DNA of 64,000 nt, taken from Nitrosotalea devaniterrae (GTDB lineage Archaea > Thermoproteota > Nitrososphaeria > Nitrososphaerales > Nitrosopumilaceae). The DNA is taken from the NCBI GenBank assembly GCA_900065925.1, contig LN890280.1:302451-366450 (forward strand), read 5' to 3'. Below, piece after piece: positions 26,601 through 34,284 of this stretch. The stretch's first letter is position 1; the number at the start of each line of letters is the position of its first letter. A program made the position numbers and the translations under genes. The notes beneath the pieces are model-generated. The model worked only from the letters and a program-made list of their open reading frames with translations. It was not told the DNA's origin and did not search any database.

Positions 26601-27704
26601 ATGGATATTATCGAAATAGTGCAAGCTAATCTTTTGACTCCTATTGTCTTGTTTTTTGCATTGGGAGTAGTAGCTGCTCGCATAAAATCAGATCTTAGAA
26701 TACCTGACCAGCTTTCCGCTTTTCTACCAATTTACCTACTTGCAGCAATAGGTCTACACGGAGGAATAGAAATGAGGAGAGGTGGCCTTGAACAGATTGC
26801 TATTCCAATAGCAGTAGCAGTGGCTCTGGCACTTGTCATGACCCTGAACCATTATCAAATTTTAAGAAGACTAGGCAAGTTCAACATATTTGATTCGTAT
26901 GCACTTGCATCTACATACGGCTCTGTCGGTGCTGTGACATTTTCGGTAGGGTTGTCATTTCTTAGAGATCAAAACATAACATCAGAAGGTTACATCACTG
27001 CAATACTTGCAGTACTAGAACCCATAAGTCTTGTATTTTCGATATTCCTTGTCAACATGACAGTTGAAAAGGAATTAAAAAAGCGAAAAGAATCATTTTC
27101 TAAAATCAAGGAAGATGGGACCAAATCGGAGATTTCTTACGATGTAAATTTTGAACCAAATATTGATGCCGATGCAAAAAACAAGACTGGAAACTTGAGA
27201 GAAATTCTGCATGAGACTATAACCGGAAAAGCTATTGTTATTCTTCTTGGTTGCATTGTAATTGGGTATATCATAGGTGACCATGGATTTGTGTCCATAA
27301 AGCCAGTCTTTGAGGATCTATTTTTTGGCGCATTGGTGATATTCATCCTTGAAATGGGAATACTTGCAGGACAGAGATTAAACGACATCAAAAAAGTAGG
27401 ACCGTTTCTGATTGCATTTGCAATTTTAATTCCAACATTAAATGGTACAATAGGAGTAATAATTGCAAATTATCTAGGTCTTAGCATTGGTGGAGCAGTA
27501 ATGTTTGGAGTGCTTTTTGCAAGTGCATCTTTTATTGCAGCACCTGCGGTACTTAGGACTGGCATTCCAAAAGCAAATCCTAGTCTATACATCACATCTG
27601 CATTAGGAATCACATTTCCATATATCATCATAGTATTACTGCCAATACTCTTGATTGTTTCCACAACGTTTCATAGCTTGGGTTCGATAAGTTTATTCGG
27701 TTAG
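26601..27704 (+). CDS. sbtA: SbtA-family sodium-dependent bicarbonate transporter
   Basis: 367 residues with about ten membrane helices in two inverted halves, separated by a charged cytosolic loop (about 155-205: KKRKESFSKIKEDGTKSE...). Matches SbtA (DUF897): IYLLAAIGLHGGIEMRR, YGSVGAVTFSVGLSFL in the first half and LFASASFIAAPAVLRTGIPKANPSLYI in the second. In cyanobacteria SbtA imports HCO3- with Na+. In an autotroph using the bicarbonate-consuming 3HP/4HB cycle the same substrate would make sense. Followed 18 nt later by a PII-like gene, as in sbtA-sbtB operons. Confidence 0.88.
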   Translation: MDIIEIVQANLLTPIVLFFALGVVAARIKSDLRIPDQLSAFLPIYLLAAIGLHGGIEMRRGGLEQIAIPIAVAVALALVMTLNHYQILRRLGKFNIFDSYALASTYGSVGAVTFSVGLSFLRDQNITSEGYITAILAVLEPISLVFSIFLVNMTVEKELKKRKESFSKIKEDGTKSEISYDVNFEPNIDADAKNKTGNLREILHETITGKAIVILLGCIVIGYIIGDHGFVSIKPVFEDLFFGALVIFILEMGILAGQRLNDIKKVGPFLIAFAILIPTLNGTIGVIIANYLGLSIGGAVMFGVLFASASFIAAPAVLRTGIPKANPSLYITSALGITFPYIIIVLLPILLIVSTTFHSLGSISLFG

Positions 27705-27722
27705 GTAACAGTGATAACCAAA

Positions 27723-28028
27723 ATGAAACTATATGATATTAAACTATTAACAATTACATACGAGATACTTGCACAGAACAAAGTAACTGAGATATTAAAA
27801 AAACACAAGATAACAGGATACACATCTTATGAGGTTGGCGGGATGGGTGACGAGGGATTGCGAGGACAGGGACTACCAGAAGAAAAAAATGTGAAAATCG
27901 AGGTGGTGTTGACTGAACAGAGTGCTGAAAAGATTATCGAAGAAATATTGAGAACATTGATGCCAGATTATGCCATAATTCTATACACTAGTGATGTTCA
28001 AGTCGCTAGGATGGAAAAATTCGTCTAA
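27723..28028 (+). CDS. sbtB: PII-like (SbtB-type) regulatory protein
   Basis: 101 residues with the PII ferredoxin-like fold: KLLTITYEILAQNKVTEILKKHKITGYTSYEV, a T-loop region GGMGDEGLRGQGLPEEKNVKIEVVL, and C-terminal ILYTSDVQVARMEKF. It lacks the GlnB uridylylation tyrosine motif. Adjacent to sbtA, where SbtB binds and gates the transporter in response to adenine nucleotides in cyanobacteria. Nucleotide sensing here is inferred. GTG 27711 is an alternative start. Confidence 0.82.
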   Translation: MKLYDIKLLTITYEILAQNKVTEILKKHKITGYTSYEVGGMGDEGLRGQGLPEEKNVKIEVVLTEQSAEKIIEEILRTLMPDYAIILYTSDVQVARMEKFV

Positions 28029-28065
28029 TCTTGGGTTTTATTTTATTACAAACACTGATGATAAT

Positions 28066-28446
28066 TTATCTAGTTTTAGACCATTTCTTCATCCACTGTA
28101 AAAGATCTATCATGGATTCTACAAGTTCCTGTCCTTTGTTGGTTAGCTTGTATTCCACCCGTGGAGGAATTTCATTATAAGACAACCTATCCAAGACTCC
28201 GCTTTTTTCCAGTTCTTTTAATCTGATTGCCAAAGTTCTACTACTGATTCCTCTCAAAGCTTGTCTGAACTGCTTGTATCTCACAGGTTCCGTAGTGCAG
28301 CACAATGGAATTAAAATCTCAAGTGTGCCTCTTTTGGTGATTATCTTTCTAAGTTTGGCAGTCTCAGACATTAAGGAAGACGCATCATATCCCTCAAAAT
28401 TGCAGCTCTCTTTTGCCATTGGAAGCGACTTTCTTTTAGTTTCCAT
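28066..28446 (-). CDS. HxlR-family winged-helix regulator, probable arsenic/redox sensor
   Basis: 126 residues. A winged helix of the HxlR type spans about 35-118 (RYKQFRQALRGISSRTLAIRLKELEKSGVLDRLSYNEIPPRVEYKLTNKGQEL). Cys15 near the N-terminus and Cys49-Cys50 before the recognition helix are candidate ligands for As(III) or thiol stress. Divergent from arsM with a 16-bp near-palindrome between. The reading frame runs back to 28608, but that would overlap arsM and bypass the operator, so ATG 28446 is taken. Control of the ars genes is inferred from position. Confidence 0.87.
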   Translation of the reverse strand: METKRKSLPMAKESCNFEGYDASSLMSETAKLRKIITKRGTLEILIPLCCTTEPVRYKQFRQALRGISSRTLAIRLKELEKSGVLDRLSYNEIPPRVEYKLTNKGQELVESMIDLLQWMKKWSKTR

Positions 28447-28480
28447 TTTTACACCAACTGCAATTGCTTGCCCTTGACAA

Positions 28481-28488
28481 CTTAAATG
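28481..28488 (+). promoter_or_regulatory. TATA box of arsM
   Basis: cttaaatg lies 23-30 nt before ATG 28511, immediately upstream of the inverted repeat, giving a leaderless transcript. Confidence 0.45.
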
Positions 28489-28504
28489 GTTTACTTTGTA
28501 AACT
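28489..28504. promoter_or_regulatory. Inverted repeat at the arsM promoter, candidate HxlR operator
   Basis: GTTTACTTTGTAAACT: exact 6-bp arms GTTTAC/GTAAAC around TTT. It sits between the TATA-like box and the arsM ATG, a classic archaeal repressor position. The same 16-mer recurs at 56080-56095. Confidence 0.65.
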
Positions 28505-28510
28505 TGTAAC

Positions 28511-29269
28511 ATGACAGATACAATAAAAGAAAAAGTAAAGGAAAGATATGCAAAGATTGCACTGACAGGTAATTCTGACTGTTGTTGTATGCCGGGAGAA
28601 TGCAGCACTGGTGATTCTCTGATTGATGCCAGTAAAATAATTGGATATGATCAAGAAGAATTAAAATCAATTCCAGGAGCAGCAATCTTGGGTGTGGGAT
28701 GTGGTGCACCAATAAAATTTGCCAATCTGAAAGATGGAGAAACGGTCGTGGATCTTGGTTCAGGTGCTGGAATAGACGCATTTCTATCTGCAAACAAAGT
28801 TTCAAAATCTGGCAAAGTAATTGGAATTGACATGACCGATGAGATGCTATACACAGCAAGAAAAAATGCAAAAGAGGGCAATTACACTAACGTAGAATTT
28901 CGAAAGGGAGACATTGAAAACAACATTCCCGTTGATAATGATACCGTCGATGCGGTTATCAGCAATTGTGTCATTAATCTTACTTCAAACAAGACAGATG
29001 CATTTAGAGAAGTTCATAGAATATTGAAGCAAGGTGGCAGGATGGTGATCTCGGATCTTGTAACTGACAGAGAAATTGAGCAAGGTCAAGTAAATGCAGA
29101 TCAATGGTGTAGTTGCATAGATGGTGCACTAACAAAGGAGAATTATATTCAAAGTATAAAAAAAGCTGGCTTTGAGAATGTGGATGTTTTGGAAGAGCGA
29201 ACATACATGGAAGGAGAGAAGGTAAATGGTAGAAAAATCTCAAGTCTTGTCATCAGAGCAATAAAGTGA
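28511..29269 (+). CDS. arsM: Arsenite S-adenosylmethionine methyltransferase
   Basis: 252 residues. Methylates As(III) using SAM. Rossmann SAM motif VVDLGSGAGIDAF (about 79-91). The three arsenite-binding cysteines of the family correspond to Cys64 (GVGCGAP), Cys153 (SNCVINL) and Cys202 (CSCIDGA). An extra N-terminal CCCMPGEC cluster (residues 24-31) is common in prokaryotic ArsM. First gene of arsM-arsC-aquaporin, divergent from the HxlR regulator. Confidence 0.93.
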   Translation: MTDTIKEKVKERYAKIALTGNSDCCCMPGECSTGDSLIDASKIIGYDQEELKSIPGAAILGVGCGAPIKFANLKDGETVVDLGSGAGIDAFLSANKVSKSGKVIGIDMTDEMLYTARKNAKEGNYTNVEFRKGDIENNIPVDNDTVDAVISNCVINLTSNKTDAFREVHRILKQGGRMVISDLVTDREIEQGQVNADQWCSCIDGALTKENYIQSIKKAGFENVDVLEERTYMEGEKVNGRKISSLVIRAIK

Positions 29270-29276
29270 TTATACC

Positions 29277-29705
29277 ATGAAATTTTTTGGAAAACACAAT
29301 GAAGGAAAAAAGATCCTCTTTGTATGTGTAGAGAATGCTGGAAGAAGTCAGATAGCAGAGGGATTCTTTAGAAAGTATGCTCCAAAGGGATGGACCACAA
29401 TCAGTGCAGGGTCAAGACCAACGCCAGAGATTAATCCTGTTGCAGTGGATGTAATGAAAGAAGTTGGGATAGATATCAGTAAACAAAAACCAAAGGAATT
29501 ATCTGAGGAACTGATTCGTTCTTCATTTATCAAGGTGAGCATGGGTTGTATGGAACAGACAGAATGCCCTGCTGTATTTCTTGGAAATCATCAGGATTGG
29601 GGCATTGAGGATCCAAAGGGAAAACCAATTGAGAAAGTACGTGAGATCCGAGATGAAATAGAAAAAAAGGTAAAGGAACTTGCCACAAATCTTGAACTTA
29701 GTTAG
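29277..29705 (+). CDS. arsC: Arsenate reductase, low-molecular-weight phosphatase fold
   Basis: 142 residues. Reduces arsenate to arsenite by a cysteine relay. The P-loop CVENAGRS (Cys17-X5-Arg23-Ser24) lies near the N-terminus. Cys91 and Cys97 (SMGCMEQTECP) correspond to the two relay cysteines of thioredoxin-coupled ArsC. The DP of the general-acid loop is in GIEDPKG. Produces the arsenite used by ArsM. A tyrosine phosphatase is less likely given the cysteine pair and the context. Overlaps the aquaporin gene. Confidence 0.92.
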   Translation: MKFFGKHNEGKKILFVCVENAGRSQIAEGFFRKYAPKGWTTISAGSRPTPEINPVAVDVMKEVGIDISKQKPKELSEELIRSSFIKVSMGCMEQTECPAVFLGNHQDWGIEDPKGKPIEKVREIRDEIEKKVKELATNLELS

Positions 29706-30366
29706 TAAATTAACTTCTAATCAGAAGATATTTTTTGCTGAAATTATTGGTACATTTGTTGTGGTGGTTTGTGCCACAGGATCAGTGGTATTGATTGCAA
29801 AATCCAATGGAACGATAGGATCTTGGTTTGAGGCATTTGCTCCATTTGTTGGAGTTTGTTTGATGGTGTATGCATTTGGAAAAGTCTCACGTGCTCATTT
29901 TAACCCCGCAGTTACAGTATCATATCTTATAACAAAACACATCACAAAAAAACAACTGCCAATCTATCTTGCAGCGGAAACAATTGGCGCATTTTTGGGA
30001 ATAATATTTGTCAAGAATGTTATCGGAACAGAAGCCCATCTGGGAGTAAATGCTCCTAACTACTCTTTTCCACTGTGGACGATTTTTGGAGTAGAGGTAT
30101 TGGCAACAGCCCTCTTGATGGCAGTAATTATGGGCGTTGTTCATACTAATGGATTGAGGGGTTTTAGTGGGATTGCAATTGGTGGAATAATAGGTATTGA
30201 TATTTTCTTTTTGGCGTTTATTTCTGGTGCATCAATGAATCCTATTCGTTCGCTTGCCCCTGCTGTATTTTCAGGCGTTTTTGATAATCTATGGTTGTAT
30301 TGGACTGCAACTTTTGTAGGCTCTATGCTAGTTGGTATTGTTTACAGAAAAAAATTTGTAAAATAA
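29692..30366 (+). CDS. MIP-family channel (aquaporin/aquaglyceroporin), ars-linked
   Basis: About 224 residues with six membrane helices and two half-helices. First NPA intact (HFNPAVT), second changed to NPI (SMNPIRS) with the following Arg kept. As(III) as As(OH)3 passes through aquaglyceroporins, and in some bacteria an aquaporin (AqpS) replaces ArsB/Acr3 pumps in ars operons. No pump gene is visible here, so this may be the exit route. Starts at TTG 29692 (or 29680), overlapping the arsC end. Confidence 0.88.
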   Translation: MNLVSKLTSNQKIFFAEIIGTFVVVVCATGSVVLIAKSNGTIGSWFEAFAPFVGVCLMVYAFGKVSRAHFNPAVTVSYLITKHITKKQLPIYLAAETIGAFLGIIFVKNVIGTEAHLGVNAPNYSFPLWTIFGVEVLATALLMAVIMGVVHTNGLRGFSGIAIGGIIGIDIFFLAFISGASMNPIRSLAPAVFSGVFDNLWLYWTATFVGSMLVGIVYRKKFVK

Positions 30367-30425
30367 TAAATTCTTACAGTAATATATAGTCGGTTTTACA
30401 ACGAAATTGAAATGGCGAAACCAAT

Positions 30426-30524
30426 GCCGGGGTCGCCTAGCCTGGTAGGGCGCGCGCCTGGAAATTAATATACCATAGAGCGCGTACTCGCAAGGGTTCG
30501 AGAGTTCAAATCTCTCTCCCGGCG
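30426..30524 (+). tRNA. tRNA-Ser(GGA) with 15-nt intron
   Basis: Acceptor 30426-30432 pairs with 30517-30523 (one G-U). D stem 30435-30438/30448-30451. Anticodon stem 30453-30457/30480-30484. T stem 30500-30504/30512-30516 with loop TTCAAAT. A long variable arm (30485-30499, ACTC/GGGT stem) marks class II. Anticodon GGA at 30460-30462. The intron is 30464-30478, after position 37, with bulges AAA and AGA around a TGG/CCA helix, a relaxed bulge-helix-bulge site. Discriminator G73, as in tRNA-Ser. CCA is not encoded. Confidence 0.93.
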
Positions 30525-30594
30525 CCTTAATTTTCATTATCTAAATCCTGAATCTGATTTTTAGAATTTGAAAAAATTGAACTGAATAAAATCT

Positions 30595-31125
30595 CTATCG
30601 GATTCTAAGTATTACTATGATGAAACCAATCATCATGGCAACTGTTGCAGATGTTGGAAATTCTGGTATGATGTGGGTTCCTTGGATCTCAACGCGCGTA
30701 GTATTTGTAGGAACAGTAAATCCCATGATAGTTGAATGATCAGATGTTGCAAGTTCGTATTTTTTTTCATGCCCATCGACGTAAAGTATGAAAGTATTAT
30801 TTTCTGCAGAGACCAAATCCTGCGGAAATTGAATCCACACAGAATCAGTTTCTGTAATTCCATTTAGGTTAATCTGCATTGAGTTATGGTCAGGAACAAG
30901 TGAGATGTTTTCAACATTAGCATATGTGAACTTGAATCCGTAGTAAATGTTGTATGTTTTATTATCTGCCTGAAGAGAATATGTCTTTCCAAACACTGAC
31001 ACGGGACTTGATACTATTTCAGGTACTATTTTTGGATCAAGTATTTCAGCACTTGCAAAGGTAAAACCAATTGATGAAACTAAAATAACAAAAACTAACA
31101 AAATTGTAGTTTGGGATTTGTTCAT
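30595..31125 (-). CDS. Secreted protein with PEF-type C-terminal sorting/anchor segment
   Basis: 176 residues. Signal peptide about 1-24 (ILLVFVILVSSIGFTFASAE), an all-beta exported domain, then IPEFPTSATVAMMIGFIIVILRIR: a PEF motif, a membrane helix and a short basic end. This resembles the thaumarchaeal PEFG-CTERM tail of surface proteins, with P in place of G. The frame extends upstream to 31281, but ATG 31125 starts the signal peptide. Function unknown, probably cell-surface. Convergent with the tRNA gene. Confidence 0.8.
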   Translation of the reverse strand: MNKSQTTILLVFVILVSSIGFTFASAEILDPKIVPEIVSSPVSVFGKTYSLQADNKTYNIYYGFKFTYANVENISLVPDHNSMQINLNGITETDSVWIQFPQDLVSAENNTFILYVDGHEKKYELATSDHSTIMGFTVPTNTTRVEIQGTHIIPEFPTSATVAMMIGFIIVILRIR

Positions 31126-31395
31126 AAAACATGTGAATCTTCTTGATATAATACTCACATGGTAAATATCAAAAGTGAAAATCACACTCAGAGACAAAAT
31201 CTCAAGTGCACTTGGGATGGTATTCTTTATGTCTATCTTGTTTTTGAATAATGCCATTAACGTGTACACATACTTTACCATATTGGTTTTTTCTGCAAAC
31301 GATGAATTGCATAATAATGTTAGTGTTGTACAAAGTTTTAGATGCCATACGTTCTACTGACTAATCCATTAAATGAAACATCTTCTGACCTAATT

Positions 31396-32685
31396 ATGTT
31401 GGAAAAATTCGATGTTGCCATAATTGGCGGCGGATTGCTTGGAACTTCAATTTCTTACTGGCTTTCAAGTCTTTATGACATCAAAATTGCTGTAGTCGAG
31501 AAGGAGCAAGATGTTGGAATGCACACCAGCAGCCGTAACACTGGAGTGGTTCATTCTCCTTTTTACTTAAATCCTGAGAAAAAGGCCAAACTTGCAAAAG
31601 CTGCGTTTCTCTCTCATGCCATGTGGAAAACATTTGCAGAAAAAAGAGGACTACCGTGGAATGTAGTTGGTACAATTGAAGTTGCACTAGATGAGACACA
31701 ACACAAGATTCTTGAAAAGTATATGGCATGGGGTCCAAAAAATGGCATGTCTGAAAATGATATCACACTCTTAGATGGTACTGAGGTTACAAAAAAAGAA
31801 CCAAACATACAATGTCACTCTGCAATACACTGTAAAACAGATGCAGTTGTTGATTATGGAATCTATACAAGAAAACTAAAAGAGGAATCACAAAGAAATG
31901 GAACTAAGTTTTTGCTAGGACATAAACTGGAATCAGTTGAAAATCCTGATGACTGTCCAGTGCTTGGATTTGCAAATAAAGAAAAGATAAGTTCAAAACT
32001 TGTCATAAACTGTGCAGGTGGTTATTCACTTGATGTTGCAAAAAAATTTAGTCTTGCAATGCAATATTCCAGTCTTCACTTTAGGGGAGAATATTGGATT
32101 GCACGCGAACAATACACAAATTTGGTCAAGACAAATGTTTATTCTGTTCCAAACTATCCTGATTTTCCATTTCTTGATCCACACTGGATTATTAGATCTG
32201 ATGGCAAAAGTGAAGTAGGACCAAACGCAGTTCCTGTTGCAAGTCCTGAAATTTATTCTGGTTATGTGGGAGACATTGAGACTTTTATTTCAAAACTTGC
32301 AGATGTGGTTACGGGTAGTACTAGAAAACTACTACTGAATCCAGAATTTATGAACTTGATTGCAAAAGAGTGGCTAAGCTCACTTTCTAAAGTAGTCATG
32401 ATAGAACGTGTACAAAAATTCATGCCAAAAATAAAACCAGACTTTTTCTCAGAGCGTGGAACTGCTGGAATTAGAACTCCAATCATAACTCCTGAAGGAC
32501 AATTCTTACCTGATGTGCTAGAACTAGAGGGAAAAGCCTCCTATCACATTCTAAATTACAACTCTCCTGGGGCAACTGGGGCTCCTGCATATTCTGCTTA
32601 TGTTGTAAAAGCCCTTCGGGAAAAGGGGTTTTTGCAGTATGCCGCACGAAAAACTGACTCTATATGGAATTTTGATTTATTATAA
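31396..32685 (+). CDS. FAD-dependent oxidoreductase, LhgO (L-2-hydroxyglutarate oxidase)-like
   Basis: 429 residues. FAD-binding dinucleotide fold at the N-terminus (DVAIIGGGLLGTSISYWLS, about 6-24), acidic VVEKE at the end of beta-2, and HTSSRNTGVVH typical of the LhgO/DAO group. C-terminal NYNSPGATGAPAYSAYVVKAL is also typical. It probably oxidises a 2-hydroxy acid, passing electrons to the respiratory chain, but substrate is not proven. The frame starts at 31342, but the ATG at 31396 gives the usual distance to GGG. Confidence 0.85.
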   Translation: MLEKFDVAIIGGGLLGTSISYWLSSLYDIKIAVVEKEQDVGMHTSSRNTGVVHSPFYLNPEKKAKLAKAAFLSHAMWKTFAEKRGLPWNVVGTIEVALDETQHKILEKYMAWGPKNGMSENDITLLDGTEVTKKEPNIQCHSAIHCKTDAVVDYGIYTRKLKEESQRNGTKFLLGHKLESVENPDDCPVLGFANKEKISSKLVINCAGGYSLDVAKKFSLAMQYSSLHFRGEYWIAREQYTNLVKTNVYSVPNYPDFPFLDPHWIIRSDGKSEVGPNAVPVASPEIYSGYVGDIETFISKLADVVTGSTRKLLLNPEFMNLIAKEWLSSLSKVVMIERVQKFMPKIKPDFFSERGTAGIRTPIITPEGQFLPDVLELEGKASYHILNYNSPGATGAPAYSAYVVKALREKGFLQYAARKTDSIWNFDLL

Positions 32686-32711
32686 TCAAGATTAATATTC
32701 TAAAATAAGAA

Positions 32712-32981
32712 ATGTACTCTATGTTTCCAGAACGTTGCTCTGTAAGAAAAGAGGGCAAGGACTGTCAAATGCCTCCAGAATTTGTAATTTCTGTAAAATC
32801 AAACGATGGCGAATACATGGTTGGAGTTACATGTGATGGTCACAAGATGGCATTTACAAAAAAATTAGAATCATTACAACAGGAAGGCAAAGTTCCACAG
32901 GGAACAATTAATTTTGCTGGACTAAAACCCGTGGGCACTAGTTGTATCAAAGTAGACCCTAATGACTTGATTCAACTCTAA
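32712..32981 (+). CDS. Small four-cysteine hypothetical protein, 89 aa
   Basis: No family recognised. Cys at about 9, 18, 40 and 77 (ERCSVRKEGKDC, GVTCDGHK, GTSCIKVD) could bind a metal or form disulfides. Beta-rich, no signal peptide or membrane helix. A second ATG, four codons in, gives MFPERCS. Follows the LhgO-like gene by 26 nt on the same strand. Confidence 0.7.
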   Translation: MYSMFPERCSVRKEGKDCQMPPEFVISVKSNDGEYMVGVTCDGHKMAFTKKLESLQQEGKVPQGTINFAGLKPVGTSCIKVDPNDLIQL

Positions 32982-32996
32982 CTTGAGAATTATCTA

Positions 32997-33959
32997 TTAT
33001 ATTACAACCTGGTAAACTGGTTTTTTGCCAGCAAGTGCAAGCACTAGATTCTTGACTGCAATTTCTGCCATGTCCTTTCTTGTTTCTACGGTTGCACTTC
33101 CACTGTGGGGCATCAAGATGACATTGTCCAATTTTGCGATTGGATTGTTTCCACTAATTGGTTCTTTTTGAAATACATCAAGAGCAGCACCTGCAATTAT
33201 TTTTCTTTTTAATGCAATGACAAGATCTTTTTCATTTATTATTTTTCCACGAGATGTGTTGACCAAAAATGAAGTCTTTTTCATTTTTTTAATTAATTTC
33301 AAGTTTACAATTTCGTTTGTTTGTGATGTATGTGGTGAATGGATACTTACTACATCACTGGTTCTAAAAAGATCATCTAGTGGTACATATCGCACTCTGA
33401 GATTTTCTTCCTCTTTTTTTGACAATTTAGTTCTGTTGTGGTATACAACCTTCATCTCAAAACCTATTGCCCTTTTTGCTACTGCCTTACCAATTCTTCC
33501 CATTCCAAATATGCCAAGGGTCTTTTGATACAGATCAGTTCCAAGAAACTCGTAAGGGCCAAAGATTGTCTTCCATTTGTCACTGCGGACCAGTTTGTTT
33601 CCCTCTGGAATCCTTCTGAAAAGAGATAGCATCAAAGCCATGGTAAGATCTGCAGTGGCACGAGTCAATACCTCTGGCGTATAGCCAACTACTATGCCGC
33701 GTTTTGAAGCAGTCTTGATGTCGACGTGATCATAGCCCACACTATATGTGGAAATTGCCTTTAGTTTTGTTCCTGCATTGATGACATCAGAATCTATGGA
33801 ATCATAGGGATAACAGATCAAACCGTCCTTGTCCTTGATTTTTGATATCAACAACTTTTTTGGCATTGGGATTTTTCCTGTATGGACCTCAACATCATAT
33901 TTTCTCTTGAGTTCCTTTACGGCAAAATCATGAAGTTTTCGTGTAAGTAAGACTTTCAA
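32997..33959 (-). CDS. D-isomer-specific 2-hydroxyacid dehydrogenase
   Basis: 320 residues. NAD(P)-binding Rossmann motif GIFGMGRIGKAVAKR (about 148-162) inside the typical substrate domain. Catalytic Arg in NTSRGKIINE, Glu in DVFQKEP, His in MPHSGSATVETR. This triad suits glyoxylate/hydroxypyruvate reductases and phosphoglycerate-dehydrogenase-like enzymes. The actual 2-oxo acid is not determinable. It lacks the ACT domain of SerA. Convergent with the 89-aa gene. Confidence 0.9.
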   Translation of the reverse strand: MKVLLTRKLHDFAVKELKRKYDVEVHTGKIPMPKKLLISKIKDKDGLICYPYDSIDSDVINAGTKLKAISTYSVGYDHVDIKTASKRGIVVGYTPEVLTRATADLTMALMLSLFRRIPEGNKLVRSDKWKTIFGPYEFLGTDLYQKTLGIFGMGRIGKAVAKRAIGFEMKVVYHNRTKLSKKEEENLRVRYVPLDDLFRTSDVVSIHSPHTSQTNEIVNLKLIKKMKKTSFLVNTSRGKIINEKDLVIALKRKIIAGAALDVFQKEPISGNNPIAKLDNVILMPHSGSATVETRKDMAEIAVKNLVLALAGKKPVYQVVI

Positions 33960-34000
33960 CTACTTTGATTAAGCAAGCGACAATTTTAAGCGTATTCTGA

Positions 34001-34228
34001 ATGGGGTTATCTAAACGGGAAATGAAATTTGGCTCAGAATTTGGTCCTGTCCACAACAACTCATTTATAATTAATCAAAGTAATCATATGCAGTTGAAAC
34101 ACAAAGAAGAGTTTGCTATTTGTGTACAATGTGCAAATCCTATAGAAAAATGTGTTTGTGTTTGTCCATTTTGTGGTGAGCGTGATAAATGTGAATGCGC
34201 TCTGTTTGATGCTGCCACTGGCGGATAA
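34001..34228 (+). CDS. Cysteine-rich small protein, possible zinc ribbon
   Basis: 75 residues. The C-terminal half has eight Cys (CVQCANPIEKCVCVC then CPFC... CECA), as in double zinc-ribbon or Fe-S-binding peptides. The N-terminal part has no recognisable domain, and real translation could begin at ATG 34022 or 34088. It precedes the 2-oxoacid:ferredoxin oxidoreductase genes by 56 nt, though a TATA-like attaatatt at about 34254-34262 gives those genes their own promoter. Confidence 0.6.
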   Translation: MGLSKREMKFGSEFGPVHNNSFIINQSNHMQLKHKEEFAICVQCANPIEKCVCVCPFCGERDKCECALFDAATGG

Positions 34229-34284
34229 ATTTTTGAATCGACATCTATAGCACTATTAATATTTGACGGGCGTCTAGATTCAAC

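Noticed and set aside
28447-28608. 54-codon N-terminal extension of the HxlR regulator
   Set aside because: It would run through the divergent promoter, the inverted repeat and the start of arsM. The extra residues do not look like part of the fold.
30328-30537. Reverse open frame of 69 codons
   Set aside because: It covers the tRNA-Ser gene and the aquaporin end. The tRNA fold is complete and decisive.
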